Assembly (NCBI GenBank): GCA_001577635.1
Contig: LSBP01000005.1
Span: 62,001-126,000, forward strand
Length of the DNA: 64,000 bases
Origin: Halomonadaceae bacterium T82-2
Lineage (GTDB): Bacteria; Pseudomonadota; Gammaproteobacteria; Pseudomonadales; Halomonadaceae
Direction: 5' to 3'
Position numbers and translations under genes: made by a program. Below the pieces are notes generated by a model. That model was not told the DNA's origin. It saw only the letters and a list, made by a program, of their open reading frames with translations, and did not search any database. Shown here piece by piece: positions 47,792-56,718 of the stretch; position 1 is the stretch's first letter; every line of letters starts with the position of its first letter.

Positions 47792-49770
47792 GATGCCGTC
47801 ACCTCGTCGTTGCGCCGCAGCGCCTCGCGGCCGCGGCGATAGCGGCGATCCGCCACCGCCAGCACGCCCCCGGCGGCCATCAGCGCCGCACCCAGCCACA
47901 GCCAGCGCACGAACGGCTTGTACTGGATGCGCAGGGCCCAGGCGCCGTCGCCCAGGTCCTCGCCCATCGCCACGTAGAGATCCCGCAGCAGGCCCGGGCG
48001 CAGGGCGACGTCGGTCATCGGCATGCGCCGCGCCAGGTAGAGGCGCTTCTCGGGATGCAGGGTGAACCGCGACTCGCCGTCGCGACTGACGTCGAGGGTC
48101 GCGACGTCGGCGACGTAGTTGGGCCCGCGCCGCTTGCCCAGCGAGCGCAGGGCGAAGGTGTAGCCGGCGACCTCGACCCGGTCACCCACCGCCATTCGCA
48201 CATTGCGCTCGACGTTGTAGTTCGAGACCACGGTCACGCCGACAATGGTCACCGCCAGCCCCAGGTGACCCAGCTGCATGCCCCAGTAGGCCGGCGCCAG
48301 CCGACGCAGCCCGGCGCCGAGCGAGCGGGCGTGGCGCAGCTTGTCGACCAGGTCGCGGGCCAGCGACAGCACCAGCCACAGGGCCAGCAGCAGCCCCAGC
48401 GACACCCCGGGATTCCAGCGGCCGTGATAGACGAGCGGCGCCAGCGCGGCGAGCACCACCGCACCCAGCGCCGCCCCGGCCAGCCGCCGCCACAGCTCGC
48501 GAGCCGGCATGCGCTTCCAGCGCGCCACCGGCCCCAGCCCCATGAACAGGCACAGCAGTGCCGTCAGCGGCACGAACAGGGCGTTGAAGTACGGCGGACC
48601 GACGCTGACCTTGCCCAGCCCCAGGGCGTCGAGAATCAGCGGGTAGAGCGTGCCCAGCAGCACCGTGACGGTCATCACCACCAGCAGGATGTTGTTGACC
48701 AGCAGCAGCGCATCGCGGGACAGCCAGCCGAAGGTGACGGCCTGGGAGACCCGCGGCGCACGCAGGGCGAACAGGGTCAGCGCGCCGCCCACGGTCAGCC
48801 CCAGCAGGATCAGGATGAAGGCGCCGCGTGTCGGGTCGTTGGCGAAGGCGTGCACCGAGGTCAGCACCCCGGAGCGCACCAGGAAGGTGCCCAGCAGCGA
48901 CAGCGAGAAGGTGAAGATCGCCAGCAGCACCGTCCAGCTCTTGAAGCTGCCGCGCTTCTCGGTCACCGCCAGCGAATGCAGCAGCGCGGTACCCGCCAGC
49001 CAGGGCAGCAGCGAGGCGTTCTCCACCGGGTCCCAGAACCACCAGCCGCCCCAGCCCAGCTCGTAGTAGGCCCACCAGCTGCCCAGCGCGATGCCCACGG
49101 TGAGAAACGCCCAGGCGACGTTGGTCCAGGGGCGCGCCCAGCGGGTCCAGGCAGCATCGATGCGGCCCTCGAGCAGTGCGGCAATGGCGAAGGCGAAGAC
49201 CACCGAGAAGCCCACGTAGCCCATGTAGAGCATCGGCGGGTGGATGATCAGGCCGACATCCTGGAGCAGCGGGTTGAGGTCGGCGCCCTCGCCGGGGACG
49301 TTGGGCAACAGCCGCGTGAAGGGATTGGAGGTGAGCAGCACGAACAGCAAAAAGCCGCTGCCGACCAGCCCCATCACGCCCAGCACGCGCGCCATCAGGG
49401 CCGCGGGCAGGCGCCGGGACAGCCCCGCCACGGCGCATCCCCAGCCGGCCAGCATCAGGCACCACAGCAGCATCGAGCCCTCGTGGCTACCCCATACCGC
49501 GGTGGCCTTGTAGTACCAGGGCAACTGCGAGTTGGCGTTGTTGGCGACATAGGCGACGCTGAAGTCGTCGAGCAGGAAGCTCGCCATGAGGCTGGCGAAT
49601 GCCACCAGCAGGAAGGCGAACTGGCCGAGCGCCATCGGCCGGGCGTAGGCCATCCACAGCGGACGCCGGGTCGCCGCCCCGGCCAGCGGCACCCCGGCCT
49701 GGATCAGCGCCATCATCAGCGCCAGGATCAGGGCGAAATGGCCGACTTCCGGGATGAACGGGAGAAGCAT
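47788..49770 (-). CDS. ccmF: Haem lyase CcmF
   Basis: 660 residues, about 14-15 membrane helices. The tryptophan-rich haem-handling motif WGGWWFWDPVENAS is present, as are WGSHEGSMLLW, conserved His residues (for example LIIHPPMLYMGY) and a large periplasmic domain near the C-terminus. It ligates haem from holo-CcmE to apocytochrome c with CcmH and CcmI. It follows ccmE by 14 bp. Confidence 0.97.
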   Translation of the reverse strand: MLLPFIPEVGHFALILALMMALIQAGVPLAGAATRRPLWMAYARPMALGQFAFLLVAFASLMASFLLDDFSVAYVANNANSQLPWYYKATAVWGSHEGSMLLWCLMLAGWGCAVAGLSRRLPAALMARVLGVMGLVGSGFLLFVLLTSNPFTRLLPNVPGEGADLNPLLQDVGLIIHPPMLYMGYVGFSVVFAFAIAALLEGRIDAAWTRWARPWTNVAWAFLTVGIALGSWWAYYELGWGGWWFWDPVENASLLPWLAGTALLHSLAVTEKRGSFKSWTVLLAIFTFSLSLLGTFLVRSGVLTSVHAFANDPTRGAFILILLGLTVGGALTLFALRAPRVSQAVTFGWLSRDALLLVNNILLVVMTVTVLLGTLYPLILDALGLGKVSVGPPYFNALFVPLTALLCLFMGLGPVARWKRMPARELWRRLAGAALGAVVLAALAPLVYHGRWNPGVSLGLLLALWLVLSLARDLVDKLRHARSLGAGLRRLAPAYWGMQLGHLGLAVTIVGVTVVSNYNVERNVRMAVGDRVEVAGYTFALRSLGKRRGPNYVADVATLDVSRDGESRFTLHPEKRLYLARRMPMTDVALRPGLLRDLYVAMGEDLGDGAWALRIQYKPFVRWLWLGAALMAAGGVLAVADRRYRRGREALRRNDEVTAS

Positions 49771-49784
49771 GCGACGGCTCCGGG

Positions 49785-50240
49785 CTACTCGGTGCGCCGA
49801 TAGTCGGCGGGTGACTTGCCGGCCGCCGCGAGCGCGTCGGCGACTTCCGGCGGCATGTAGTTCTCGTCGTGCTTGGCCAGCACCTGATCGGCCTGCAGGA
49901 CGCCGTCGTCGGCCAGCCTGCCGACCACCACCACGCCCTGCCCCTCGCGGAACAGGTCGGGCAGGATGCCCTGATAGGCGACCTCGAGCGAGGCCTGGAA
50001 GTCGGTCACCGTGAAGGTCACGGCCAGGCTGTCGGCATCGCGCGCCACGCTGCCCGTCTCGACCATGCCCCCGGCACGGATCTGGCGGCCGACCGGCGCC
50101 TCGCCCGCGGCGACCTGCGACGGGCTGAAGAAGAGATTGATGTTGCTGCGCAGGGCGTAGCCCAGCAGGCCGGCGGCCACGGCCGCCAGCACCACCAGCG
50201 CCAGCAGCACGCCCAGGCGGCGCCTACGCGCGGGCGTCAT
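49785..50240 (-). CDS. ccmE: Haem chaperone CcmE
   Basis: 151 residues. N-terminal membrane anchor, an OB-fold domain and the haem-attachment motif [12 protein letters not shown], with His124 that binds haem covalently and Tyr128 that serves as axial ligand. It carries haem from CcmABCD to CcmF. It overlaps ccmD by 4 bp. Confidence 0.96.
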   Translation of the reverse strand: MTPARRRRLGVLLALVVLAAVAAGLLGYALRSNINLFFSPSQVAAGEAPVGRQIRAGGMVETGSVARDADSLAVTFTVTDFQASLEVAYQGILPDLFREGQGVVVVGRLADDGVLQADQVLAKHDENYMPPEVADALAAAGKSPADYRRTE

Positions 50241-50464
50241 GGGAACCTCGTGGGACGGCCTTCCGTGGGCACGGCCTCCCGTGGGGCGGCGTCCGCCGCC
50301 GCGCGCCGCTGCCGACGGCGCAGCTCCCGCAGCCGGCGACGATGCTCGATCACGGCCTGCAGGCCGCCGCCGACCAGCACCGCCAGGGTCACGCCCCAGG
50401 CGGGCCAGACGTAGGGGGCATAACCGCCCATGTTCAGGAATGCGTTCAGCGACTCGAAGGCCAT
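50237..50464 (-). CDS. ccmD: Haem exporter subunit CcmD
   Basis: 75 residues, one membrane helix ([19 protein letters not shown]) preceded by the typical [16 protein letters not shown] and followed by a very basic arginine-rich tail ([14 protein letters not shown]). It stabilises the CcmABC-CcmE complex and is needed to release holo-CcmE. The gene starts a second block of the ccm cluster after a 237-bp gap from ccmC. Confidence 0.9.
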   Translation of the reverse strand: MAFESLNAFLNMGGYAPYVWPAWGVTLAVLVGGGLQAVIEHRRRLRELRRRQRRAAADAAPREAVPTEGRPTRFP

Positions 50465-50518
50465 GGTTGTCTCGCGGTGCGACCGCGCGGGTCAGGGGTG
50501 ACGGCTACCGAATACCAC

Positions 50519-50554
50519 AAGTGTATACATTTATCGGCTTTAAAGTGTATACAA
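50519..50554. promoter_or_regulatory. Twin GTGTATAC operator-like boxes upstream of ccmD
   Basis: AAGTGTATACAT (50519-50530) and AAGTGTATACAA (50543-50554) share a 10-base core AAGTGTATAC with a palindromic GTATAC centre, spaced 24 bp start to start. They lie in the AT-rich part of the ccmC-ccmD gap, 55 bp before ccmD. TTGTATACA-type palindromes are typical targets of GntR/FCD-family regulators. The rest of the gap (50465-50701) holds no gene; an imperfect inverted repeat (GCCCAG...CTGGGC near 50579-50631) may end the ccmC transcript. Confidence 0.55.
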
Positions 50555-50701
50555 CCATTGTCGCCATTTTTGATCAAGCCCAGGCCGACTCGGGGCTATT
50601 GCCGATAGATGAACCATGACTCGGGCTGGGCCGACGGCGTCCTCGTCAAAGCCAACGGCGATGCCCTGCCGGCCGACCGCGGCTGGCAGCGACCGCCCCG
50701 A

Positions 50702-51442
50702 TCAGCTCCCCAGCTCGAGCACCCAGCGCTTGCGTCCCTCGCGGCGCAGGATCTCGCTGCGCGTGCGGGTCAGCGTCAGCGCGACGAAGTAGGCGTAGAA
50801 GCCGAGCACCATCACCGCCAGCGGCAGCCACATCTCGGCGGGCATCGCCGGGCGGTCGGTCAAGGTGAAGGTGGCCGGCTGGTGAAGGGTGTTCCACCAG
50901 TCCACCGAATACTTGATGATCGGGATGTTGATCACGCCGACCAGGGTCAGCAGCGACGCCGCCCGGGCGCCGCCGTCGCGGCTGGCGAAGGCGCCGCGCA
51001 GCGCAATGACCCCCAGATAGAGAAACAGCTGGATCAGCATCGAGGTCAGCCGCGCGTCCCACACCCACCAGGTGCCCCAGGTGGGCACGCCCCACACCGA
51101 GCCGGAGAACAGCGCCACGCCGGTCATGGCCGCGCCGAACGGCGCGATCACCGTGGCCACCATGTCGGCGAGCTTGATGCGCCAGATCAGGAAGATCGCC
51201 CCGGCCACGGCCATCAGCACGAAGCACGACTGGGCGAGGATCGCCGCCGGCACGTGCACGTAAAGGATGCGAAAGCTGTCGCCCTGCTGGTAGTCGGCGG
51301 GCGCGAAGAGCAGCGCCCAGACGGCGCCCGCGCCCAGCAGCAGGATCGCCAGCGCCCACAGCCACGGCTGCCAGCGCCCGGCGAGGGCATAGAAGGTTCT
51401 GGGCGACGTGACGCCGTGCAGCCACCGTATCATTGCATTCAT
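50702..51442 (-). CDS. ccmC: Haem exporter permease CcmC
   Basis: 246 residues, six membrane helices. The tryptophan-rich motif [13 protein letters not shown] and two conserved His residues, in VHVPAAIL and near NTLHQPATF, form the haem-handling site that loads haem onto CcmE. ATG at 51442 with GAGGG upstream; a second Met three codons on is possible. It follows the cytochrome c gene by 41 bp. Confidence 0.96.
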   Translation of the reverse strand: MNAMIRWLHGVTSPRTFYALAGRWQPWLWALAILLLGAGAVWALLFAPADYQQGDSFRILYVHVPAAILAQSCFVLMAVAGAIFLIWRIKLADMVATVIAPFGAAMTGVALFSGSVWGVPTWGTWWVWDARLTSMLIQLFLYLGVIALRGAFASRDGGARAASLLTLVGVINIPIIKYSVDWWNTLHQPATFTLTDRPAMPAEMWLPLAVMVLGFYAYFVALTLTRTRSEILRREGRKRWVLELGS

Positions 51443-51483
51443 CAATCGAAACCCTCGCGTCGGGCCATCACGCCGGGGACCGC

Positions 51484-52212
51484 TCAATGGGCGTGCGGCT
51501 CATCCTCCTGGTGGTGTGTCGCGGCCTCGTCGGGCATCGGGGCATTCTCGCCGGTGTGATTGTCGTCGCCATGTGTATGATCGTGCCCGTCATCCGTTCC
51601 GGTGCCGGTTTCCGGCTCGCCCATCATGGCGCTCATTTCACCATGCTCGTGGTCATGCCCGTCGCCCCCGGTCGCCGGGTGTGACGTATCGCTTTCCCGC
51701 TCCGGCCCCTTCACCAGCGTGTCATAACGCGCATCGCTCATGCCGGGAAGCTGTTGCAGAAAGGCCGTCAGCTCCCACAGCGCTTCATCGTCATGCGAAG
51801 CGCCCCAGGCCGGCATCCCCGACATCTTGATACCGTTCTTGATGACCCAGAACTGCTCGGCGGGAGACAGGTGGGAGCCTTGCGTCAGATCCGGCGGCAG
51901 CGGATTCATGCCGGTACGCAGCACGGTATCTTCCATGCCGGGCCGCAGGTGGCAGGCACTGCACATGGCCTCGTAGGACGCGGCCCCGCGGGCGATGGAC
52001 TCGGGATCGTCGAGATCGGGCACGTCGATCCCCTCGGCCCGCCGGGCCACCGAATTCTCCATCGTCGTGTGCAGCAGCCACTCGACGGGGGCTGTATGCT
52101 CATCGCTGGCGGCAACATTGTAATAGCCGCCGAAGACGACCAGCGCGCCGCCTCCCAGAGCGACGGCCAGGCCGGCACCCGCCAGCCACAGCGCGGGGGT
52201 TCGATATGACAT
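51484..52212 (-). CDS. Membrane-anchored cytochrome c with His-rich tail
   Basis: 242 residues. N-terminal anchor ([20 protein letters not shown]), then CSACH with Cys84, Cys87 and His88 for covalent haem, and the Met ligand in [10 protein letters not shown]. The order of elements ([44 protein letters not shown]) matches a known family of monohaem membrane cytochromes. The C-terminal 60 residues are unusual: repeated HDH/HTH, many Asp and Met, about a dozen His, likely metal-binding. It is inserted between ccmC and ccmB. Start at 52212 with GAGGAC upstream. Confidence 0.85.
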   Translation of the reverse strand: MSYRTPALWLAGAGLAVALGGGALVVFGGYYNVAASDEHTAPVEWLLHTTMENSVARRAEGIDVPDLDDPESIARGAASYEAMCSACHLRPGMEDTVLRTGMNPLPPDLTQGSHLSPAEQFWVIKNGIKMSGMPAWGASHDDEALWELTAFLQQLPGMSDARYDTLVKGPERESDTSHPATGGDGHDHEHGEMSAMMGEPETGTGTDDGHDHTHGDDNHTGENAPMPDEAATHHQEDEPHAH

Positions 52213-52288
52213 GCCTTGTCCTCGTACGTCGGATTCCTGATGGGTCACTCGACTGGCGGCTCCCCTTGCCTCGCCCCGGGCAACCGGC

Positions 52289-52987
52289 CTAACCGTGAAT
52301 ACTGATGCGCAGTGCGCCGGCGATCGCCCAGGGCGCCAGCATCAACGCCAGGGCCAGCTGCGCGCCCAGCATCGCCAGGGGCGGCGCGAAATCCCCGCCC
52401 AGCGCCGCGGCCTGGACGGCGCCGGCGCCGAAGATCAGCACCGGGATGGTCAGCGGCAACACCAGCAGCGACAGTAGCACGCTGCCCCGCGCCAGGCCCA
52501 CGGTCAGTGCCGCACCAATCGCCCCGATCAGGCTGAGCGTGGCACTGCCCAGCGCCAGCGAGACCGCCAGCACGCCGTAACTGCCCGACGGCAGTGACAG
52601 CAGCAAGCCCAGCAATGGTGCCATCAGCGCCAGAGGCAGCCCGGTCAGCAGCCAGTGCACCGCCACCTTGGCCAGCACCAGCGCCGCCAGCGGCTGGGGC
52701 GCGAGCAGCAGCTGCTCGAGGCTGCCGTCCTCGTGATCGCCGCGAAACAGGGCATCCAGAGAGAGCTGGGTGGCCAGCAGCGCCGCCACCCACAGCAGCC
52801 CGGGGGCGATGGCGGCGAGCTGCTCGGGCGCCGGCGAGATACCCAGCGGAAACAGCGTGATGACCAGGGCGAAGAAGGCCGGCGGATTGACCAGGTCACC
52901 GCGGCGACGCAGCGCCACGGTCAGGTCCCGGCGCAGCGTCGCCAGCAGGGCCGGCCCCAGGCCGGCGACGGAGGTTCGGGGTTGCAT
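52289..52987 (-). CDS. ccmB: Haem exporter permease CcmB
   Basis: 232 residues, six membrane helices. The N-terminal FALVITLFPLGISP, GLLWVAALLATQLSLDALF and DGSLEQLLLAPQPL are clearly CcmB. With CcmA it forms the ABC module that powers release of haem-loaded CcmE. The start overlaps the ccmA stop by one base (TGATG). Confidence 0.95.
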   Translation of the reverse strand: MQPRTSVAGLGPALLATLRRDLTVALRRRGDLVNPPAFFALVITLFPLGISPAPEQLAAIAPGLLWVAALLATQLSLDALFRGDHEDGSLEQLLLAPQPLAALVLAKVAVHWLLTGLPLALMAPLLGLLLSLPSGSYGVLAVSLALGSATLSLIGAIGAALTVGLARGSVLLSLLVLPLTIPVLIFGAGAVQAAALGGDFAPPLAMLGAQLALALMLAPWAIAGALRISIHG

Positions 52988-53619
52988 CAGTCGCCCGCCT
53001 TGCTCAGGTCCACGCGGGTCAGCGCCCCGCGCGCGTGCAGTTCATGATGGGTGGTCAGCAGCACCGCGCCGCCGGCCGCCGCATGGTTCCACAGGGCGTC
53101 CTCGAGCGCCGCCACGCCCTGGCGATCGATGGCCGTGAACGGTTCGTCGAGAATCCACAGCAGGCGCGGCGAGAGCGTCAGCCGCGCCAGGGCGATGCGC
53201 CGCTGCTGCCCGGCGGAAAGCTGGGCCGCCGGCACCTCCTCGAAACCGGCCAGCCCCAGGGTCTCGAGCGCGGCCAGGCGCGCCCGGTGGCTGCCGGGCT
53301 CGCCGTGCAGGGCCTGATACCAGGCGAGGTTCTCGAGGGCGTTCAACGCCGGCTTGATGCCCGGGGCGTGCCCCAGGTAGAGCAGGTTGGCGAGAAAGGC
53401 CGGACGGGCCCGGCGCAGGGAGTCGCCGTTCCAGCACAGCTCGCCGCCCTGCAGCGGCAGCTGGCCGGCGAGCAGCTTGAGCAGCGTGGTCTTGCCGCTG
53501 CCGTTGGGCCCCTCGACACGAACCACATCCCCGGGGCCGACGCCGATGTCGAGATCACGAAACAGCCATCGATCATCGCGTTCACAGGCCAGCCCCCGGG
53601 CCTCGAGACGAAATGTCAC
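52987..53619 (-). CDS. ccmA: Haem exporter ATPase CcmA
   Basis: 210 residues, the normal CcmA size, with Walker A GPNGSGKT (37-44), signature LSAGQQRR, Walker B LLWILDEPFTAID and a TTHHE H-loop. GTG at 53619 is chosen since GGGAG lies 6 bases upstream and an upstream extension has no ABC character. First gene of the ccm cluster, divergent from the LexA-like gene. Confidence 0.95.
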   Translation of the reverse strand: MTFRLEARGLACERDDRWLFRDLDIGVGPGDVVRVEGPNGSGKTTLLKLLAGQLPLQGGELCWNGDSLRRARPAFLANLLYLGHAPGIKPALNALENLAWYQALHGEPGSHRARLAALETLGLAGFEEVPAAQLSAGQQRRIALARLTLSPRLLWILDEPFTAIDRQGVAALEDALWNHAAAGGAVLLTTHHELHARGALTRVDLSKAGD

Positions 53620-53791
53620 GACGTTCTCCCGCACGAATTCGCCCGGCACTTTACCCCGAAAGCGCCGTTGGCAGCCAGCCGCGAAGCGGCGTTTGCCGTC
53701 CCTGCCGCGCTTGCTATGATGCTCTGGCCACCGGGCGGCAGCGCCAGAAGACGCTTCGCCCGGCCCCACGTCGCAGCCGATGGAGACGGTC

Positions 53792-54265
53792 ATGCAGTCC
53801 GCTCAGCCACACTACCTGCAACGCCTGCCCAACCTGCCCCTCAACGATGCCGCCTGGGAAACGCTCGACGCCACCGACCTGGTCGAGGTGCCGCTGCTCG
53901 GCCAGGTCGCCGCCGGGCTGCCGATCGAGGCCTGCCCCGATCGCGACAGCGTGTCGATTCCCTCACGCATGGTGCGCCGCAACACCTACGCCCTGCGGGT
54001 GCGCGGCAACTCGATGATCGACTGCAACATCCACGACGGCGACATCATCATCATCGAGCGCCAGGAGAGCGCCGAGAACGGCGAGACCGCCGTGGTGCTG
54101 ATCAACGATCGGGAGGTCACGCTCAAGAAGCTCTATATCGAGAAGCGCGGGGTGCGCCTGCAGCCGGCCAACGCGACCATGCCGCCGATCTACCTGAAGA
54201 ACGATGATATCCAGGTCCTGGGGCTGGTGATGGGCGTGATGCGCCGATCGGAGGTCGCCGCCTGA
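53792..54265 (+). CDS. LexA-like S24 peptidase without a DNA-binding domain
   Basis: 157 residues that align only with the C-terminal half of LexA/UmuD. The self-cleavage site VAAG (Ala41-Gly42), the Ser of RGNSMID (Ser74) and the Lys of EVTLKKLY (Lys112) are all present, so the Ser-Lys dyad and cleavage loop look intact. There is no helix-turn-helix; the first 35 residues are a short Leu/Pro tail. It could be a UmuD-like subunit or a regulator that acts by autocleavage. ATG at 53792 has GGAG 6 bases upstream. It abuts yigZ (1-bp overlap). Confidence 0.82.
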   Translation: MQSAQPHYLQRLPNLPLNDAAWETLDATDLVEVPLLGQVAAGLPIEACPDRDSVSIPSRMVRRNTYALRVRGNSMIDCNIHDGDIIIIERQESAENGETAVVLINDREVTLKKLYIEKRGVRLQPANATMPPIYLKNDDIQVLGLVMGVMRRSEVAA

Positions 54266-54885
54266 TGGCGTACCCGATTCCCGCCCTCGCGCCCGACGCG
54301 GTGCACCGCCACGAGATCGAGACCGAACGCAGCCGCTTCATCGCCTGGCTGTGCCATGCCCCGGACATCGCGGCCTTCGAGCGGCTGCTGGGCGCGGCCC
54401 GGGCGCAGTACCCCGACGCCAGTCACCACTGCAGCGCCTTCATCGCCGGCCCGCCCGGCGAGCAGACGGCGATCGGGTTTTCCGACGACGGCGAACCCGG
54501 CGGTACCGCGGGCCGCCCGATGTTCCAGGTGCTCGACGGCAGCGGCATCGGCCAGATCGGCTGCGTGGTCACCCGCTATTTCGGCGGCACCAAGCTCGGC
54601 ACCGGCGGGCTGGTGCGCGCCTATTCCCAGGCGGTACAGCAGGCGCTGGCGGACCTGCCGCTGGCAACCTTCACGGCGCGCCGTCCGCTGCGCCTGCGCG
54701 TCGACTTCGCCGGCGAGGCCCAGGCACGCGGCTGGCTCGGCGAACAGGCCATTCCCGTCGAGCAGGCGGACTATGCCGCCGACGGCGTGGTGCTCACCGT
54801 CGGCTGGCCCAGCGAGTCGCCCGTGGAGCTGGCCGAACTCGAATCCCGCCTCAAGGGGCGCCTGAGCCTGCTCGACGTCCCCTGA
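54265..54885 (+). CDS. yigZ: YigZ/IMPACT-family protein
   Basis: 206 residues. The UPF0029 N-terminal domain is evident: ERSRFIAWLCHAP, DASHHCSAFIAG, GFSDDGEPGGTAGRPM and RYFGGTKLGTGGLVRAYS, followed by a small ferredoxin-like C-terminal domain. Relatives include eukaryotic IMPACT; the bacterial role is not firmly known, with links to translation and to regulation. TGATG-type overlap with the LexA-like gene argues for co-translation. Confidence 0.92.
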   Translation: MAYPIPALAPDAVHRHEIETERSRFIAWLCHAPDIAAFERLLGAARAQYPDASHHCSAFIAGPPGEQTAIGFSDDGEPGGTAGRPMFQVLDGSGIGQIGCVVTRYFGGTKLGTGGLVRAYSQAVQQALADLPLATFTARRPLRLRVDFAGEAQARGWLGEQAIPVEQADYAADGVVLTVGWPSESPVELAELESRLKGRLSLLDVP

Positions 54886-54967
54886 AAAGCCCGTTCGCCC
54901 CTCCCGCCAAGCGCGCGCCGCCTGCTAGACTAGCGCGCCCCGATGTTGCGGCAGGAGGCACTCGCCG

Positions 54968-55987
54968 GTGCAGGCTTTACGTTATCCGGGCCGGATCGGC
55001 CTGGCCCCCATGGAAGGCGTGATCGACGCCGTCACCCGCGACCTGCTCACCCGAGAGGAAGGGCTGGACTGGACGGTCACCGAATTCGTACGCGTGGTCG
55101 ACGCGCGCCTGCCGCCGCGGGTCTTCTACAAGCACTGCCCCGAACTGCGCCAGTCCTGCGTCGTTACCCCCGCCGGCGTCCCCGTCCACCTGCAGCTGCT
55201 GGGTTCGGACCCGCAGGCCCTGGCCGCCAACGCCCGCCAGGCCCTCGCGCTCGGCGCCACCAGCCTCGACCTGAACTTCGGCTGTCCGGCCAAGACCGTC
55301 AATCGCCATGACGGCGGGGCCAGCCTCTTGCGCGACCCGCGGCGGGTCGAGCGCGCCGTCGCCGCGGTGGCCGGCGCCGTGGAGGGCGCCATCCCGGTGA
55401 CCGCCAAGATCCGCCTGGGCTTTGCCGACAAGCAGCTGGGCCTGGCCTGCGCCCGGGCGGCGGAGGACGGCGGCGCCCGCCACCTGGTGGTGCATGCGCG
55501 CACCCGCAACGAAGGCTACCGGCCGCCCGCCCACTGGGAATGGATCGCCCGCATCCGCTCGCGGCTGACGATCCCGGTGATCGCCAACGGCGATATCTGG
55601 AGCCTGGCCGACTACTGGAAGGCTCGCAGCCTGTCGGGCTGCGAGGATGTGATGCTGGGCCGGGCCGTGCTCGCCGACCCGCTGCTGCCGCGCCGCATCC
55701 GCCACTGGCAGCGCAGCGGCGAGTGCCTGCCCGCCACGCCCTGGCAGGCCCGCGCCGAGGTGCTGTGCCGCTATGCCGACTACCAGCGCCGCAACCTGCC
55801 GGAAAAGGTGGTGGTGTCGCTGCTCAAGCAGTGGCTCAACATCATGCGTGGCCGCGATGCCGAGGCGGCCCGGCGCTTCGCGACCCTGCGCCGCGAGACG
55901 CGGCTGGATGCGTTTCTCGCCGGCTTGCAGGCTCCCTGCCGCGAATCGCCCCAGGCGCACCACGAAGCCGCCACGCTGGCCGTCTGA
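54968..55987 (+). CDS. dusC: tRNA-dihydrouridine(16) synthase DusC
   Basis: 339 residues, TIM barrel with FMN. Clear Dus motifs: LAPMEGVIDAVTRDLL, the catalytic Cys in LNFGCPAKTVNRHDGG, VTAKIRLGF, VVHARTRNEGY and IANGDIWS, then GCEDVMLGRA. The PMEGV form and the long C-terminal RNA-binding domain indicate DusC rather than DusA or DusB. GTG at 54968 opens the family N-terminus; a -10-like TAGACT lies about 40 bp upstream. Confidence 0.93.
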   Translation: MQALRYPGRIGLAPMEGVIDAVTRDLLTREEGLDWTVTEFVRVVDARLPPRVFYKHCPELRQSCVVTPAGVPVHLQLLGSDPQALAANARQALALGATSLDLNFGCPAKTVNRHDGGASLLRDPRRVERAVAAVAGAVEGAIPVTAKIRLGFADKQLGLACARAAEDGGARHLVVHARTRNEGYRPPAHWEWIARIRSRLTIPVIANGDIWSLADYWKARSLSGCEDVMLGRAVLADPLLPRRIRHWQRSGECLPATPWQARAEVLCRYADYQRRNLPEKVVVSLLKQWLNIMRGRDAEAARRFATLRRETRLDAFLAGLQAPCRESPQAHHEAATLAV

Positions 55988-56012
55988 ACCCCGCCCGGGC
56001 CCGGCCGGTGGC

Positions 56013-56048
56013 AAAAAAAGAGGCGCGCCGCAGAATGCGACGCGCCTC
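56013..56048 (-). terminator. Terminator of the tRNA transcript
   Basis: Minus strand: GAGGCGCG, inner CGC/GCG pair around ATTCT, CGCGCCTC and then seven T. It ends the tRNA-Ser/Arg/Arg unit, and it sits 26 bp from the convergent dusC stop. Confidence 0.88.
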
Positions 56049-56161
56049 GAGACGACCGCTACAGGGTACCGGCTCGCGACGCCGGCAGACCATCAGCTGC
56101 CAAGGAAAAACGCGGTTACCAACGAAATCCGCCCTCCCGGGAGGGAGGGCGGATGCAATTC

Positions 56162-56238
56162 TGGCGCGCCCGGGAGGATTCGAACCTCCGACCACCTGAT
56201 TCGTAGTCAGGTACTCTATCCAGCTGAGCTACGGGCGC
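56162..56238 (-). tRNA. tRNA-Arg (anticodon ACG), copy 2
   Basis: 77 nt including encoded CCA. Acceptor GCGCCCG/CGGGCGC with G discriminator, D-arm GCTCAGCTGGATAGAGC-like, anticodon stem CCTGA/TCAGG with loop CTACGAA (anticodon ACG, read as ICG), T-arm GGTTCGAATCC. Identical by eye to the copy at 56350. Confidence 0.97.
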
Positions 56239-56349
56239 TTTACAGATTGTCGACATCAAGTCAGCGATGTCGATGACGCAACTTCTGTGACGGCGTCATG
56301 GCGTCTTTGGTGAACGTTCCGCATCACGGATGCGTTCGACCGGAGAAGA

Positions 56350-56426
56350 TGGCGCGCCCGGGAGGATTCGAACCTCCGACCACCTGATTCGTAGTCAGGT
56401 ACTCTATCCAGCTGAGCTACGGGCGC
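56350..56426 (-). tRNA. tRNA-Arg (anticodon ACG), copy 1
   Basis: 77 nt with encoded CCA; the same cloverleaf and ACG anticodon as the downstream copy. It follows tRNA-Ser by 24 bp and is followed 111 bp later by its twin, all on one transcript. Confidence 0.97.
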
Positions 56427-56450
56427 TCACTACCGTCTTCACATGTTGAA

Positions 56451-56543
56451 TGGCGGAGAGAGAGGGATTCGAACCCTCGATAGGGCTATAAACCCTATAC
56501 TCCCTTAGCAGGGGAGCGCCTTCAGCCACTCGGCCATCTCTCC
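56451..56543 (-). tRNA. tRNA-Ser (anticodon GCT)
   Basis: 93 nt with encoded CCA. Acceptor GGAGAGA/TCTCTCC, anticodon stem CTCCC with loop CTGCTAA (anticodon GCT), the long variable arm of class II tRNAs (TATAGGGTTTATAGCCCTA), and T-arm GGTTCGAATCC. First of the three-gene tRNA unit downstream of csrA. Confidence 0.97.
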
Positions 56544-56561
56544 CTCATCAACACGGCGCGT

Positions 56562-56590
56562 AGATTACCGATTTTACTGGGCCTTGTCCA
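56562..56590 (-). promoter_or_regulatory. Promoter of the tRNA-Ser/Arg/Arg unit
   Basis: Minus strand TGGACA (56590-56585), 17 bp, TAATCT (56567-56562), predicting a start about 10 bases before tRNA-Ser. The -35 matches 5 of 6 positions. Confidence 0.55.
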
Positions 56591-56718
56591 CCCTTGTGGC
56601 AATTTTTCTGTCGGCGGTCCGGCGGTGGGGCCATGCGACAGGCTCCCTGCTGCTCCGAGAGATCGAAATTGCGGGGTAACGCCGATCATGCTGACTGACT
56701 CGCGATCCCCCGCCTCGA

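Noticed and set aside
56162..56543. tRNA cluster as a prophage or island attachment site
   Set aside because: No integrase, no partial tRNA copy and fully conserved flanking genes on both sides.
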